Below are positions 45,492 to 54,540 of a DNA stretch of 64,000 bases, in pieces. The stretch spans positions 131,501-195,500 of the forward strand of contig NZ_FOSL01000003.1 of assembly GCF_900114255.1 (NCBI RefSeq). The letters are read 5' to 3'. The translations under genes were made by a program, and so were the position numbers. This DNA is from Neomesorhizobium albiziae (lineage in GTDB: Bacteria > Pseudomonadota > Alphaproteobacteria > Rhizobiales > Rhizobiaceae). The notes beneath the pieces were generated by a model. That model searched no databases, had not been told where the DNA came from, and saw nothing but the letters and a program-made list of their open reading frames with translations. Each line of letters opens with the position of its first letter. Position 1 is the stretch's first letter.

Positions 45492-46522
45492 TGGCGCTCG
45501 CCCGCGGCCGGCGCAGCGACCGCCGGATCGACTACTGGCCGGGTTTCGTCGACGCGCTGTCGACGATTCTCCTGGCCATCATGTTCCTGCTCTCGGTGTT
45601 CGTGCTGGCGCAGTTTCTGCTGTCGCGCGAAATCTCGGGCAAGGACGAAGTGCTGAACCGCCTCAACTCGCAGATCAACGAACTCACCCAGCTCTTGTCG
45701 CTCGAGCGCTCCAACAGCCAGGACATGGAGGATTCTCTCGCCAACCTGCAGGCGTCGCTGTCGGCCGCCGAGTCCGAGAAGACCCGGCTCGAACAGCTTT
45801 TGACGCAAGGTGCGGGCGCCGGCGCTCAAGCCGAAGCACGCGTCGGGGCGCTGACCGGCGAACTCGACCAGGAGCGGCAGCTCAGCCAGCGCGCGATGTC
45901 GCAGGTCGAGCTGCTCAACCAGCAGATTTCGGCGCTGCGCAAGCAGATCGGCGCGCTGGAGCAGGCGCTCGACGTCTCCGAGGTGCGCGACCGCGAATCC
46001 AACACCAAGATCGCCGACCTCGGCCGCCGCCTCAACGTGGCGCTGGCGCAGCGCGTGCAGGAATTGAATCGGTACCGTTCCGATTTCTTCGGGCGGCTGC
46101 GCGAGATCCTTTCGGACCGCGAGAACATCCGCATCGTCGGCGACCGCTTCGTGTTCCAGTCGGAGGTCCTGTTCCCCGTCGGTTCGGAGGTGATCAACGC
46201 CGCCGGCCAGGAAGAGATGAAGAAGCTCGCCGGCGCCATCATCGAATTGCAGAAGGAAATTCCCCCGGAGATCAACTGGGTGCTGCGTGTCGACGGCCAC
46301 ACCGACAATGTTCCGCTGTCGGGAACCGGCCGCTACCGGGACAACTGGGAGCTTTCGTCGGCGCGCGCCACGTCGGTGGTGAAATACCTCATCGAGAACG
46401 GCGTGCCGGCCAACCGCCTGGTCGCAGCCGGCTTCGGCGAATTCCAGCCGCTCGACCCCGCCGACACGCCGGAAGCCCGCGACAAGAACCGCCGCATCGA
46501 ATTGAAGCTCACCGAGCGGTGA
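45491..46522 (+). CDS. OmpA/MotB-like peptidoglycan-binding partner of the channel subunit
   Basis: A 343-residue protein with one N-terminal membrane helix that begins W-P-G-F-V-D-A-L-S-T-I-L-L-A-I-M-F, in which the Asp is at the ion-binding position of MotB-like stators. A coiled coil of about 130 residues follows, then an OmpA-like domain with D-G-H-T-D-N-V-P and N-R-R-I-E that anchors to peptidoglycan. The unusually long coiled coil separates membrane and wall domains. Confidence 0.87.
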   Translation: MALARGRRSDRRIDYWPGFVDALSTILLAIMFLLSVFVLAQFLLSREISGKDEVLNRLNSQINELTQLLSLERSNSQDMEDSLANLQASLSAAESEKTRLEQLLTQGAGAGAQAEARVGALTGELDQERQLSQRAMSQVELLNQQISALRKQIGALEQALDVSEVRDRESNTKIADLGRRLNVALAQRVQELNRYRSDFFGRLREILSDRENIRIVGDRFVFQSEVLFPVGSEVINAAGQEEMKKLAGAIIELQKEIPPEINWVLRVDGHTDNVPLSGTGRYRDNWELSSARATSVVKYLIENGVPANRLVAAGFGEFQPLDPADTPEARDKNRRIELKLTER

Positions 46523-46560
46523 AGCCGCTTTCGAGCGGTTCCGGTTCTTTCAGAACCGTT

Positions 46561-46633
46561 AGCTCGCTCTAAGCATTTGTTTTGCCGCATTTATGCGGAC
46601 GCCAAGGATGATTCCACCTGGCTGCAAAATGCT
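46561..46633. repeat. Dispersed repeat, family B copy, in the 394-base gap 46523-46916
   Basis: CTCTAAGCATTTGTTTTGCCG then CATTTATGCGGACGCC...GATTCCACCTGGCTGCAAAATGCT. The rest of the gap holds a CGGTTC/GAACCG hairpin at 46536-46559 and no gene. Confidence 0.65.
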
Positions 46634-46916
46634 TGCCGATCACGCACCCTCTCGATGCGTCAAGATTGCGTGTTTGGCTGGGGCCGCCTCACCTGCGGCG
46701 GTTTCGCGGCGCCCGGACCGCGATTGTGGCCCTGAAATCGTTGCGAAAATTATCTTTTCTTAATTAGGCTCCGGCGCCGGCGCGGCCTAGATTCCGGTCG
46801 CCGCCCGGGAACCGCCGGCGATGACCTCCCACCATCCCATCATCGCGACGCGACGGAACCGGACGGGCGGCATGCGACGGGGCGCCTGTCGCCCCGCCAA
46901 GCCCTGGAGCAGCAAA

Positions 46917-47339
46917 ATGCGCTCTCTTATCCCCACAGCGGCGATCGCTGCAGCTCTTATCGCCAGCCCCCTGACCGCGGCTTTCGCCGCGTCGGCGCAC
47001 GGCCATGAAACGAATTCGTTCGGCGGCAGGGGCGCCGGATTTCACGAACGAAACGCCAATGTGCATGGCGGTGACGCTGACACCGGCACCATCACCTACG
47101 CGCCCAACGGCCAGCTCGACGCCATTCTCAACGATCTGAACGACGCCAACACGCGCATCAGCTATGACAGCGCCCACGGACTGATCACGCCCCGCCAGGC
47201 GCATCGCCTGCATGCCGAGGACGCGATGATCCGCAGGCAAGCCGTTCGTGACAACGCCATGGATGGCGGCGCCATCCCGATGGGACAGTATGAACAGTTG
47301 ATGCGCCAGGTCGACAACCTCAGGCATCAATACTCCTGA
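46917..47339 (+). CDS. Exported hypothetical protein
   Basis: A 140-residue protein with a signal peptide (I-P-T-A-A-I-A-A-A-L-I-A-S-P-L-T-A-A-F-A) and a His/Asn/Gly-rich stretch of 30 residues, then a helical C-terminal part. The ATG at 46917 has GGAG eight bases upstream. I recognise no family. The His-rich segment might bind metal; this is only a suggestion. A strong terminator follows. Confidence 0.75.
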   Translation: MRSLIPTAAIAAALIASPLTAAFAASAHGHETNSFGGRGAGFHERNANVHGGDADTGTITYAPNGQLDAILNDLNDANTRISYDSAHGLITPRQAHRLHAEDAMIRRQAVRDNAMDGGAIPMGQYEQLMRQVDNLRHQYS

Positions 47340-47356
47340 AGCAGCCCTGTCCTCCC

Positions 47357-47390
47357 GAAAAAGACCCCGGAGCGATCCGGGGTCTTTTTT
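47357..47390 (+). terminator. Rho-independent terminator
   Basis: AAGACCCCGG-agcgat-CCGGGGTCTTTTTT, 20 bases after the stop at 47339. Confidence 0.9.
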
Positions 47391-47490
47391 GCTTCTGGCT
47401 CAGCGGTCGAAAGGACCCGGCCTGCTGGCCCTTGCGACGACGAAAAACTTGGTGTCCCCTCCGGCCTTGCTGATTCCTGGAGCTGCAAAA

Positions 47491-48975
47491 ATGTCCTTCG
47501 CCAAGCTTGACGACCACCTCAGGAAGATCGAGGCGCTGGAACATGCGCTGGCCATCCTCGGCGCCGACGAAGCGACCCACATGGCGGTGGGCGGCGGCGA
47601 GAAGCGCGCCGAGGCGATGTCGACGCTGGCCGGCATCCACCACGCCCGGGCGACCGCGCCGGAGATCGCCGACTGGATCGCTGCCGCGGAAGGCGAAGCG
47701 CTGAACGAGGAGCAGCAGGCCGCACTTCGCGAACTGAAGCGCGCCTACACCAACCTCACCTGCCTGCCGGCGGAGTTCGTCGAGCGCCAGATGAAGGCCC
47801 GCATGCGCTGCGAACAATTGTGGCGCGACCTGCGCGCCAAGAACGACTGGGCGGGCTTCCTGCCGGCGCTGGAAGGCGTCGTGGCCCTGGTGCGCGAAGA
47901 GGCTGCGCTGCGCGCCGGCGTGCTCGGCCTCGACCCCTATGACGCGCTGATCGAACAATACGACCCCGGCAACCGCGCCGCCGACATCGCGCCGGTGTTC
48001 GACGCGCTGAAGACATTCCTGAAGGACTTCGTTCCGCAAGCCTTGGCGGTGCAGGAGGAGCGTCTGGCGAAAGCGCCGCGGCGCCCGCTCGCCGGGCCCT
48101 ATGCGATCGACAGGCAGCGCGAGCTCGGCCTCGCCATGATGGGCGCCATCGGCTTCGACTTCACCCATGGCAGCCTGTCGGTCTCGCATCATCCCTTCTG
48201 CGGCGGCGTTCCAACCGACGTGCGCATCACCACGCGCTACAAGACCAGCGATTTCCTGTCGGCGCTGATGGGCGTGCTGCACGAGACCGGCCACGCGCTC
48301 TACGAGCAGAACCTGCCCAAGCAATGGTCGCACTGGCCGCTCGGCAAGGCGCGCGGCATGGCCATGCATGAGAGCCAGAGCCTGTTCGTGGAAAAGCAGA
48401 TTGGCCGCAACCCCGCCTTCTGGCAATGGGCGCTGCCGCAGCTCGCCCAGCATCTCGGCGAGCAATGGACGATGGCGGAAATCCTGCCGCACGTTCACCA
48501 TGTCGAGCGCGGGCTGATCCGCGTCGACGCCGACGAGGTGACCTATCCGCTGCATGTGATCCTGCGTTTCGAACTTGAGCGCGAGCTGGTTGGCGGAAAG
48601 CTCGCAGCCGCCGACCTGCCGGAAGCCTGGGACGCCGGGATGCGCGACTATCTCGACCTGTCGACCATCGACAATCCCGCCGACGGGCCGATGCAGGACG
48701 TTCACTGGCCGGCCGGTCTGTTCGGCTATTTCCCGTCCTATACGCTGGGCGCCATGATGGCGGCGCAGCAATGGGCGGCGCTCAAAAAGGAAAACCCGTC
48801 GGCCGACGACGATCTCGCCGCCGGCAGGTTCGAGGCGATCGCCGACTGGCGGCGCAAGAACATCTGGTCGCAGGCTTCACGCTATTCGACGCCGGAACTT
48901 CTGGAGCGCGCCACCGGCGAAAAGCTGAACGCCGCGCATTTCACCGCGCATCTGAAGGCCCGGTATGGGGCGTAG
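47491..48975 (+). CDS. Carboxypeptidase M32
   Basis: A 494-residue thermostable-type metallocarboxypeptidase that removes C-terminal amino acids. The zinc motif is H264-E-T-G-H268 followed by A-L-Y-E-Q-N-L, with the third ligand in a downstream M-H-E-S-Q-S motif. Length is normal for M32. The ATG at 47491 has GGAG upstream. It is cytoplasmic (no signal). Confidence 0.93.
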   Translation: MSFAKLDDHLRKIEALEHALAILGADEATHMAVGGGEKRAEAMSTLAGIHHARATAPEIADWIAAAEGEALNEEQQAALRELKRAYTNLTCLPAEFVERQMKARMRCEQLWRDLRAKNDWAGFLPALEGVVALVREEAALRAGVLGLDPYDALIEQYDPGNRAADIAPVFDALKTFLKDFVPQALAVQEERLAKAPRRPLAGPYAIDRQRELGLAMMGAIGFDFTHGSLSVSHHPFCGGVPTDVRITTRYKTSDFLSALMGVLHETGHALYEQNLPKQWSHWPLGKARGMAMHESQSLFVEKQIGRNPAFWQWALPQLAQHLGEQWTMAEILPHVHHVERGLIRVDADEVTYPLHVILRFELERELVGGKLAAADLPEAWDAGMRDYLDLSTIDNPADGPMQDVHWPAGLFGYFPSYTLGAMMAAQQWAALKKENPSADDDLAAGRFEAIADWRRKNIWSQASRYSTPELLERATGEKLNAAHFTAHLKARYGA

Positions 48976-49029
48976 CTGAATTCTGGCCGCCCTCGCTGGC
49001 TGGCAGCTCGGCCTTTCCGAATTGGGCGG

Positions 49030-49383
49030 TCAGAGCCCCGCCCAAAGCGCCAGCAGCGCCAATGCCGCCGGCAGCGCCTGCACGTAGAGTATGCGCCTGC
49101 TGACGGTGGCGGCCCCGAAGACACCGGCGACGACGACGCACAGCAGGAAAAACACCTTCACCGCAAAACCGGCGTCGCCGAGATAGAGGCCCCAGACCAG
49201 CCCGGCGACCAGGAAGCCGTTGTAGAGACCCTGGTTGGCGGCGAGAGCCTTGGAGGCCGTGGCGAATTCAGCCGACGTGCCGAATGTCTTGCGGCCGAGC
49301 GGCTGGTCCCAGGCGACCATTTCCAGATACATGAAATAGAGATGCAACACGGCGACCACGCCGATCAGGATATTTGCGAGCAT
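49030..49383 (-). CDS. DUF1304 membrane protein
   Basis: A 117-residue protein with four helices, beginning V-A-V-L-H-L-Y-F-M-Y-L-E-M-V-A-W and carrying N-Q-G-L-Y-N-G-F-L, both typical of DUF1304. The function is unknown. Confidence 0.88.
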   Translation of the reverse strand: MLANILIGVVAVLHLYFMYLEMVAWDQPLGRKTFGTSAEFATASKALAANQGLYNGFLVAGLVWGLYLGDAGFAVKVFFLLCVVVAGVFGAATVSRRILYVQALPAALALLALWAGL

Positions 49384-49432
49384 TTTGTCCCCTCATGAAC
49401 GCGCTCCGAATTGGCGGGCGGCGATGGCGACG

Positions 49433-49852
49433 TTACTCCGCAACGAAGGGATTGACGATCCTCAGCCTGCCGCCGATCTCGCGGCAGTGCTGCATGTCCT
49501 CCGACCAGAAAACACCGCATCCCGCCCGCAGTGCCGCGGCAAGCATCAGCGCATCGAAGACGGCCAGCCCGTCACGCTCGGCAATGACCATGGCCTCGGC
49601 ATGCGTTTCGAGATCCAGCGGAACAATCGCCCGGCAAAGGGTGCGGATGGCGGCCAGGGCTTCGTTCACTTCCAACCACGGCATCGCCAGTTTCCTTCTG
49701 GCGACATTGGCGAACTCGTTAAGCGCCTGGACGCTGGTGACGCACCCCTTGGCGAGCAGCGCTTCCGCCGGCGCCGCGCGGGGGTCCGTGCTGAAGGCGT
49801 AGATCAGGATATTCGTGTCGAGGAATTCGCGTGCCTGCGGCTCAGCGGGCAT
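49433..49852 (-). CDS. PIN-domain toxin
   Basis: A 139-residue PIN nuclease with Asp12 (F-L-D-T-N-I-L-I-Y), Glu46 (L-N-E-F), an Asp in A-V-F-D-A-L and one in W-S-E-D-M-Q. It overlaps the antitoxin by 11 bases. It is similar in layout to the ruv-associated toxins but from a different PIN subfamily (D-T-N-I-L-I-Y-A-F). Confidence 0.9.
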   Translation of the reverse strand: MPAEPQAREFLDTNILIYAFSTDPRAAPAEALLAKGCVTSVQALNEFANVARRKLAMPWLEVNEALAAIRTLCRAIVPLDLETHAEAMVIAERDGLAVFDALMLAAALRAGCGVFWSEDMQHCREIGGRLRIVNPFVAE

Positions 49853-50072
49853 TGGCTTCGTCGCGGTCGAATTTCCAGCCGGCAGGCAAGGGCTTCCGCA
49901 ACGCTTTTATCCGCTGGAGCGCCAGTTCGCGGCTGCGGTCCAGAGCAACGTCGAACGCGCGCTCGCCGGCGACCCGGATGTCGATTTCATCGCCTTCCCT
50001 GAGGTTCAAGGCTTCGACAACCGCCGAAGGCAACCGTACCGCAAGACTGTTTCCCCACTTGGCGACCTGCAT
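49842..50072 (-). CDS. MazE/AbrB-fold antitoxin
   Basis: A 76-residue antitoxin starting M-Q-V-A-K-W-G-N-S-L-A-V-R-L-P, the MazE-type swapped-hairpin. Its ending overlaps the PIN toxin. An imperfect inverted repeat GATACACATT-caa-AATGTATATC at 50145-50167 lies about 75 bases upstream and could be a distal operator. Confidence 0.88.
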   Translation of the reverse strand: MQVAKWGNSLAVRLPSAVVEALNLREGDEIDIRVAGERAFDVALDRSRELALQRIKALRKPLPAGWKFDRDEANAR

Positions 50073-50094
50073 GGTGCGATCCCTATCTCATTTG

Positions 50095-50143
50095 CTGGAG
50101 CACGATCGCTCCGAAAGGTTTCTACCTCAGGGGATCATGCCTT
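50095..50143. repeat. Family A palindrome (diverged copy)
   Basis: CTGGAGCACGATCGCTCCGAA...GGGGATCATGCC, between the AbrB antitoxin and the M20 gene. Confidence 0.55.
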
Positions 50144-50349
50144 AGATACACATTCAAAATGTATATCCAACAATATTGCGCATCAAGCAGAAGACCTACT
50201 CTGCTGCGCCCTGAAAAGGGCCGGCGATGTTCGAGCGCCGCCTGCACATGCGCACCGGTCTCGCGGCACTGGAAGGTCATCTTCGCGGGCTGGCCTCTTT
50301 CGGTTGGTGGTTTTAGGGTGCATGTAACGAACCGCCTGTGGAGGCCATA

Positions 50350-51498
50350 TTGCCGCTGACCAACCAGGACCTGATCGAACTGACCGCGTGGCGGCGTAAG
50401 CTGCACCGACACCCCGAGATTTCCAATGAAGAGGAAGCGACCGCCCGCGAGGTGGTCGCCTTCCTGGCCGACACCAGGCCCGACACGGTGCTGACCGGCT
50501 TGGGAGGGCATGGCGTTGCCATGGTCTATGACAGCGGCAGGCCGGGGCCGACGCTGCTGTTCCGCTCCGAACTCGATGCGCTGCCGATCGAGGAACTGTC
50601 GGGGGTCGAACACTCTTCGCTGGCGCCTGGCAAGTCGCACATGTGCGGCCATGACGGGCATACCGCCATCCTGGCGGCGCTTGGCCGGCAGTTCGGGCGT
50701 CAACGCCCTGCCAAGGGGCGCGTGGTTTTGATGTTTCAGCCGGCGGAGGAGACCGGCGACGGCGCCGCCGGCGTGGTGGCTGATCCGCGTTTCAGCCAGA
50801 TCGCGCCGGACTTCTCGTTCTCGCTGCACAATCTGCCCGGTATCTCCTTCGGCGAGGTTCGGCTGAAGCCAGGCGTCGTCAACTGCGCCTCACGCGGCAT
50901 GCGCATCGTGCTGGAAGGCAAGACGGCGCACTCTTCGATGCCGGAAACCGGCGCGTCGCCGATGCTGGCGGTGAGCCAGTTGATGCCGACGTTGGCGAAG
51001 CTTGGCGGTGGCGCTTTCACCGAGGATGATTTCGGCATGGTCACCGTCACCCATGCCTCGATGGGCGAGGCGGTGTTCGGCGTAGCACCGGGCCGTGCGG
51101 AAGTGTGGGCGACCTTGCGGACGCGCCTCGATGAGCGCATGGCGGGGCTCTGCGCGGCGGCCGAAGCGCTTGTGGGACACGTCGCCAGTGAACACGGCCT
51201 GGCCTTCGCGGTCGATTATCACGAAATCTTCGTCGCCAGCATGAACGCGCCGACGGCGGTGGAACATCTGCGCACGGCACTCGACGAGGAACGCGTCGCG
51301 CATAGCGAGGACGGCCTTCCCATACGCGCCTCGGAGGATTTCGGCATTTTCGGACGCAGCGCGCCTTCGGCGATGTTTTTCCTGGGCGCCGGTGAGCGGC
51401 ACCCGGCGCTGCACAATCCCGACTACGATTTTCCGGACGATCTCATCCCGATCGGCGCTGGGATTTTCATGCGCACGGCGCGCAATCTTTTGGGGTAG
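50350..51498 (+). CDS. M20-family amidohydrolase
   Basis: A 382-residue dizinc hydrolase of the hippurate/IAA-amino acid hydrolase group. It carries R-K-L-H-R-H-P-E, the metal Cys/His in H-M-C-G-H-D-G-H-T, and F-Q-P-A-E-E. Likely substrates are N-acyl amino acids. A TTG at 50350 is preferred since GGAGG (50340-50344) is correctly spaced; a GTG at 50338 would lie before that ribosome site. Confidence 0.9.
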   Translation: MPLTNQDLIELTAWRRKLHRHPEISNEEEATAREVVAFLADTRPDTVLTGLGGHGVAMVYDSGRPGPTLLFRSELDALPIEELSGVEHSSLAPGKSHMCGHDGHTAILAALGRQFGRQRPAKGRVVLMFQPAEETGDGAAGVVADPRFSQIAPDFSFSLHNLPGISFGEVRLKPGVVNCASRGMRIVLEGKTAHSSMPETGASPMLAVSQLMPTLAKLGGGAFTEDDFGMVTVTHASMGEAVFGVAPGRAEVWATLRTRLDERMAGLCAAAEALVGHVASEHGLAFAVDYHEIFVASMNAPTAVEHLRTALDEERVAHSEDGLPIRASEDFGIFGRSAPSAMFFLGAGERHPALHNPDYDFPDDLIPIGAGIFMRTARNLLG

Positions 51499-51536
51499 GT
51501 CGACCGCATAGCCCGGGGTGGATCGGAGATCGATCG

Positions 51537-53336
51537 CTACTCCGCCGCGCCTTGAAAGGCGCTGGCGCCGGTGTCGAACTGCAGCTTGGCGAGCCTGGCA
51601 TAGGTGCCGCCCTTCTTGACCAGGCTGCGGTGAGTGCCTTCCTCGACGATGCGCCCCTCCTCGATGACCAGGATGCGGTCGGCCTTGAGCACGGTCGCCA
51701 GCCGGTGCGCGATGACGAGCGTGGTGCGGCCCTCCATCAGGTGCTCGAGCGCCGTCTGCACCAGCGTCTCGCTTTCGGCGTCGAGCGCGGAGGTCGCCTC
51801 GTCGAGCAACAGGATCGGCGCGTCGCGCAGGATGGCGCGCGCGATCGCCACGCGCTGGCGCTGGCCGCCGGAAAGGGTGACGCCCCTCTCGCCGACTTGC
51901 GTGTCGTAGCCCTTTTCCAGCTTGAGGATGAATTCGTCGGCGAGCGCAGCCTTCGCGGCGGCCTCGATCTCGGCCTGCGTCGCGCCGGGCCGGCCGAAGG
52001 CGATGTTGTCGGCAGCACTCGCGGCAAAAATGGTGACGTCCTGCGGCACGATGGCGACACGGCCACGAACGGCGTCGGGATCGGCTTCGCGCACGTCGAC
52101 GCCGTCGACCAGGATGGCGCCCGAATCCGGATCGTAGAAACGCAGGATCAGCGAGAAGATGGTGCTCTTGCCGGCTCCCGAGGGGCCGACGATGGCGACA
52201 GTCTCGCCGGGCTTCACCGCGAAGGAGAGGCCGTGCACCGCGGCGCGGTCGGGCCGCACCGGGTAGGAGAACGACACGTCGCGGAATTCGACTGCGCCCC
52301 TGGCTGTCGCCGGCAGCGGCTTTGGATGCAAGGGTGCTACGATCGCCGGCTGCTCGGCCAAGAGTTCGGTCAGCCGCTCGGCCGCGCCCGCCGCCTGGCT
52401 GAGTTCGCCCCACACTTCCGACAGGGCGCCAAGCGCGCCCGCGGCAAACACCGAATAGAGCAGGAACTGCCCGAGCGTGCCCGGCGACATCGCGCCCGAC
52501 AGCACGTCGCGCGAGCCGAACCAGAGAACCGCCACCACCGACGCGAAGATGGTGAAGATGGCGAAGAAGGTGAGGAACGAGCGCGCGAAGACCGATTCCC
52601 GCGCCGCTGTGAAAGCCTGCTCCACCGCGCCGGCGAATTTTTGCGTCACCAGCCGCTCGTTGGTGAAGGCCTGCAGGGTGCGCACGGAGCCGATCTGCTC
52701 GCTGGCATAGGCGGCGGCATCGGCGAGCGTGTCCTGCGCCATGCGCGACTTCCTGCGCACCGAGCGGCCGAAGGCCACAAGCGGCAGCACGATCACCGGA
52801 ATGGCTGCGATGACGAGCATGGAAAGCTTCGGGCTGGTCACCACCATCATGGCCACCGCGCCGAGCCCGAGGATGACGTTGCGCAGCGCCACCGAAGCGG
52901 TGGCGCCGACCGCCGACTTGATCTGCGTGGCGTCGGCGGTCAGCCGCGAGACGATCTCGCCGGACTGCGCATGGTCGAAGAAGGCCGGCGACAGCCGCGT
53001 CACATGGGCGAACACGTCGCGCCTGAGGTCCGACACCACCCGCTCGCCAAGCGTGATGACGAAATAGTAGCGGCCGGCCGAGGCCAGCGCCAGCACCGCG
53101 GCCATGACCACCAGCATAGCGAAATAATTGGCGATGAAGCTGGAATCCGAAGTCGAGAACCCGTGGTCGATCATCCGCCGCACGGCAAGCGGCAGCGTCA
53201 GCGTGGTGGCGGCGGCGAGCGTCAGGAACAGGACGGCCCAGACCACCATGGAACGGTAGCGCAAGATATAGGGGGCCAACCGCTGCAGCGGCTTCAGCGA
53301 GCGCCGCCGTTCGTTTTCGACCTTGGCATCTGCCAT
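51537..53336 (-). CDS. ABC exporter, fused membrane and ATPase domains
   Basis: A 599-residue half-transporter of the MsbA/ABCB type with six helices in the first 310 residues and a C-terminal ATPase: Walker A G-P-S-G-A-G-K-S-T, signature L-S-G-G-Q-R-Q-R and Walker B I-L-L-L-D-E-A-T-S-A-L-D. It should work as a homodimer. The ATG at 53336 is taken; the open frame to 53447 is unsupported. Substrate (lipid or drug) unknown. Confidence 0.92.
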   Translation of the reverse strand: MADAKVENERRRSLKPLQRLAPYILRYRSMVVWAVLFLTLAAATTLTLPLAVRRMIDHGFSTSDSSFIANYFAMLVVMAAVLALASAGRYYFVITLGERVVSDLRRDVFAHVTRLSPAFFDHAQSGEIVSRLTADATQIKSAVGATASVALRNVILGLGAVAMMVVTSPKLSMLVIAAIPVIVLPLVAFGRSVRRKSRMAQDTLADAAAYASEQIGSVRTLQAFTNERLVTQKFAGAVEQAFTAARESVFARSFLTFFAIFTIFASVVAVLWFGSRDVLSGAMSPGTLGQFLLYSVFAAGALGALSEVWGELSQAAGAAERLTELLAEQPAIVAPLHPKPLPATARGAVEFRDVSFSYPVRPDRAAVHGLSFAVKPGETVAIVGPSGAGKSTIFSLILRFYDPDSGAILVDGVDVREADPDAVRGRVAIVPQDVTIFAASAADNIAFGRPGATQAEIEAAAKAALADEFILKLEKGYDTQVGERGVTLSGGQRQRVAIARAILRDAPILLLDEATSALDAESETLVQTALEHLMEGRTTLVIAHRLATVLKADRILVIEEGRIVEEGTHRSLVKKGGTYARLAKLQFDTGASAFQGAAE

Positions 53337-53525
53337 TTCGGTGTCCCTGGGCCTTCCCTCTGCGCGAAATGCGGCGGCGGCCTTGTGATTCAATTCCGGC
53401 TGATGTATAGGCCCAGCCGACCGATTTTGAAGCCGTACCTCCCTCAAGGCGCGGCTTCAAGTTTTCAGAGTGGGTGACATCGCCGCAGGCGGCAGGTCTC
53501 GCCCGAAAACGTCAGGACAAGACCG

Positions 53526-53747
53526 ATGAAAGCCGACATCCACCCGAACTACCACACCATCAAGGTCGTGATGACCGATGGCACTGAATATGAGACCCGT
53601 TCGACCTATGGCAAGGAAGGCGACACGCTGAACCTTGACATCGACCCGAACACGCATCCGGCCTGGACCGGCGGCCAGCAGACCCTGCTTGACCGCGGCG
53701 GCCGCCTGTCGAAGTTCAAGAAGCGCTACGAAGGCCTCGGCATCTAA
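53526..53747 (+). CDS. rpmE: 50S ribosomal protein L31 (cysteine-free form)
   Basis: A 73-residue L31 with the [10 protein letters not shown] start and R-S-T-Y-G segment. The zinc ligands of the classical form (C-x-x-C and a later Cys) are absent: the protein has no cysteine. Cys-minus L31 avoids dependence on zinc. An AGGACAAG ribosome site precedes the ATG. Confidence 0.95.
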   Translation: MKADIHPNYHTIKVVMTDGTEYETRSTYGKEGDTLNLDIDPNTHPAWTGGQQTLLDRGGRLSKFKKRYEGLGI

Positions 53748-53773
53748 GCCGGACTGCTTCTTCAGCGATTTCG

Positions 53774-53801
53774 AAAAACCCGCCCTCGTGGCGGGTTTTT
53801 T
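53774..53801 (+). terminator. Rho-independent terminator of rpmE
   Basis: AAAACCCGCC-ctcgt-GGCGGGTTTTTTG, 27 bases after the stop. Confidence 0.9.
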
Positions 53802-53882
53802 GTTGGGATCGGAGGCATTGCGGCGCGATGCGGCTTTGCGTCATCGAAGCGGCGTGGATTGCATCGTGAGTGGCCTTTAGCG

Positions 53883-54081
53883 GTAACGGCATGGATTCCC
53901 GACACTCTCCGCTCGTTCCTCGCTCACGAGGTCGGGAATGACGGATATGCTTTTGCCACGTCGCCAAATCTTGCGATGTCGGGCTCTACGTTGAAGATTA
54001 TCGCCGCCTGACATGAAGTCCGTCATTCCCGACCTCGTGAGCGAGGAACGAGCGGAGAGTGTCGGGAATCCATGCCGTTAC
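53883..54081. repeat. Perfect 63-bp inverted repeat around a 73-bp centre
   Basis: The left arm (53883-53945) and right arm (54019-54081) are exact reverse complements over all 63 bases. Each arm starts or ends at GTAACGGC/GCCGTTAC. The 73-bp centre has no gene. No flanking direct duplication was found in the bases next to the arms. The 489-base gap 53748-54236 holds only this, the rpmE terminator and a short GC-rich repeat. Confidence 0.95.
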
Positions 54082-54171
54082 AGTCATCTTGCGAGAGACC
54101 GTTCAGAACTGAGGTCTTCCTCCAGACCGTATAGGCCACGAGCGTTTCCTCGCACATCGTCCGATGTCGCG

Positions 54172-54216
54172 CTCTCCCCGTAACCCTTCGACAAGCTCAG
54201 GACAGGGAGAGGAGGT
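54172..54216. repeat. GC-rich repeat sharing a 17-mer with tilS insertion 2
   Basis: CTCTCCCC...ACCCTTCGACAAGCTCA...GGACAGGGAGAGG. The 17-mer recurs at 19522-19538. Confidence 0.6.
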
Positions 54217-54236
54217 CGCCAGCGCTGAAACGCCGG

Positions 54237-54527
54237 TCAGTCCTTCTTGCGGTCGACATGGCCGAGATCGCGGCCGGGGTCGACGATGTCGCGCACCAGT
54301 TGCTTCAGCCTTGCGGCTTCGGGAAAGCCGCCGTCGCGCTTGCGCTCCCAGATCAGCTGGTCGTTGCAGGAGATGGTGAAGACGCCGCCGGTGCCCGGCA
54401 CCAGCGTCACCTCGCCAAGCTCGGTGCCGAAGGTGGACAGCAGCTCCTGCGCCATCCAGGCGGCGCGCAGGAGCCACATGCACTGCGTGCAATAGGTGAT
54501 GCGGATTTTGGGGAGAGATGCGGTCAT
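54237..54527 (-). CDS. SelT/SelW/SelH-family (Rdx) protein
   Basis: A 96-residue thioredoxin-like protein with the redox C-T-Q-C motif near the start (I-T-Y-C-T-Q-C-M-W), where selenoprotein W homologues have C-x-x-U. It is the cysteine form. The role is presumably thiol redox. The ATG at 54527 has GGAG upstream; an ATG at 54542 is an alternative. Confidence 0.87.
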   Translation of the reverse strand: MTASLPKIRITYCTQCMWLLRAAWMAQELLSTFGTELGEVTLVPGTGGVFTISCNDQLIWERKRDGGFPEAARLKQLVRDIVDPGRDLGHVDRKKD

Positions 54528-54540
54528 GAGCGGCTCCAGC

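Noticed and set aside
44472-46522. Zorya anti-phage system
   Set aside because: Only the ZorA/ZorB-like stator pair is present; no helicase, ZorC/D or nuclease gene follows, and the neighbours are housekeeping genes.
51552-53477. Long plus-strand frame opposite the ABC exporter gene
   Set aside because: Antisense shadow; the minus-strand product has all ABC motifs.
53883-54081. Insertion sequence
   Set aside because: Perfect inverted arms but only a 73-base centre with no transposase and no visible target duplication.
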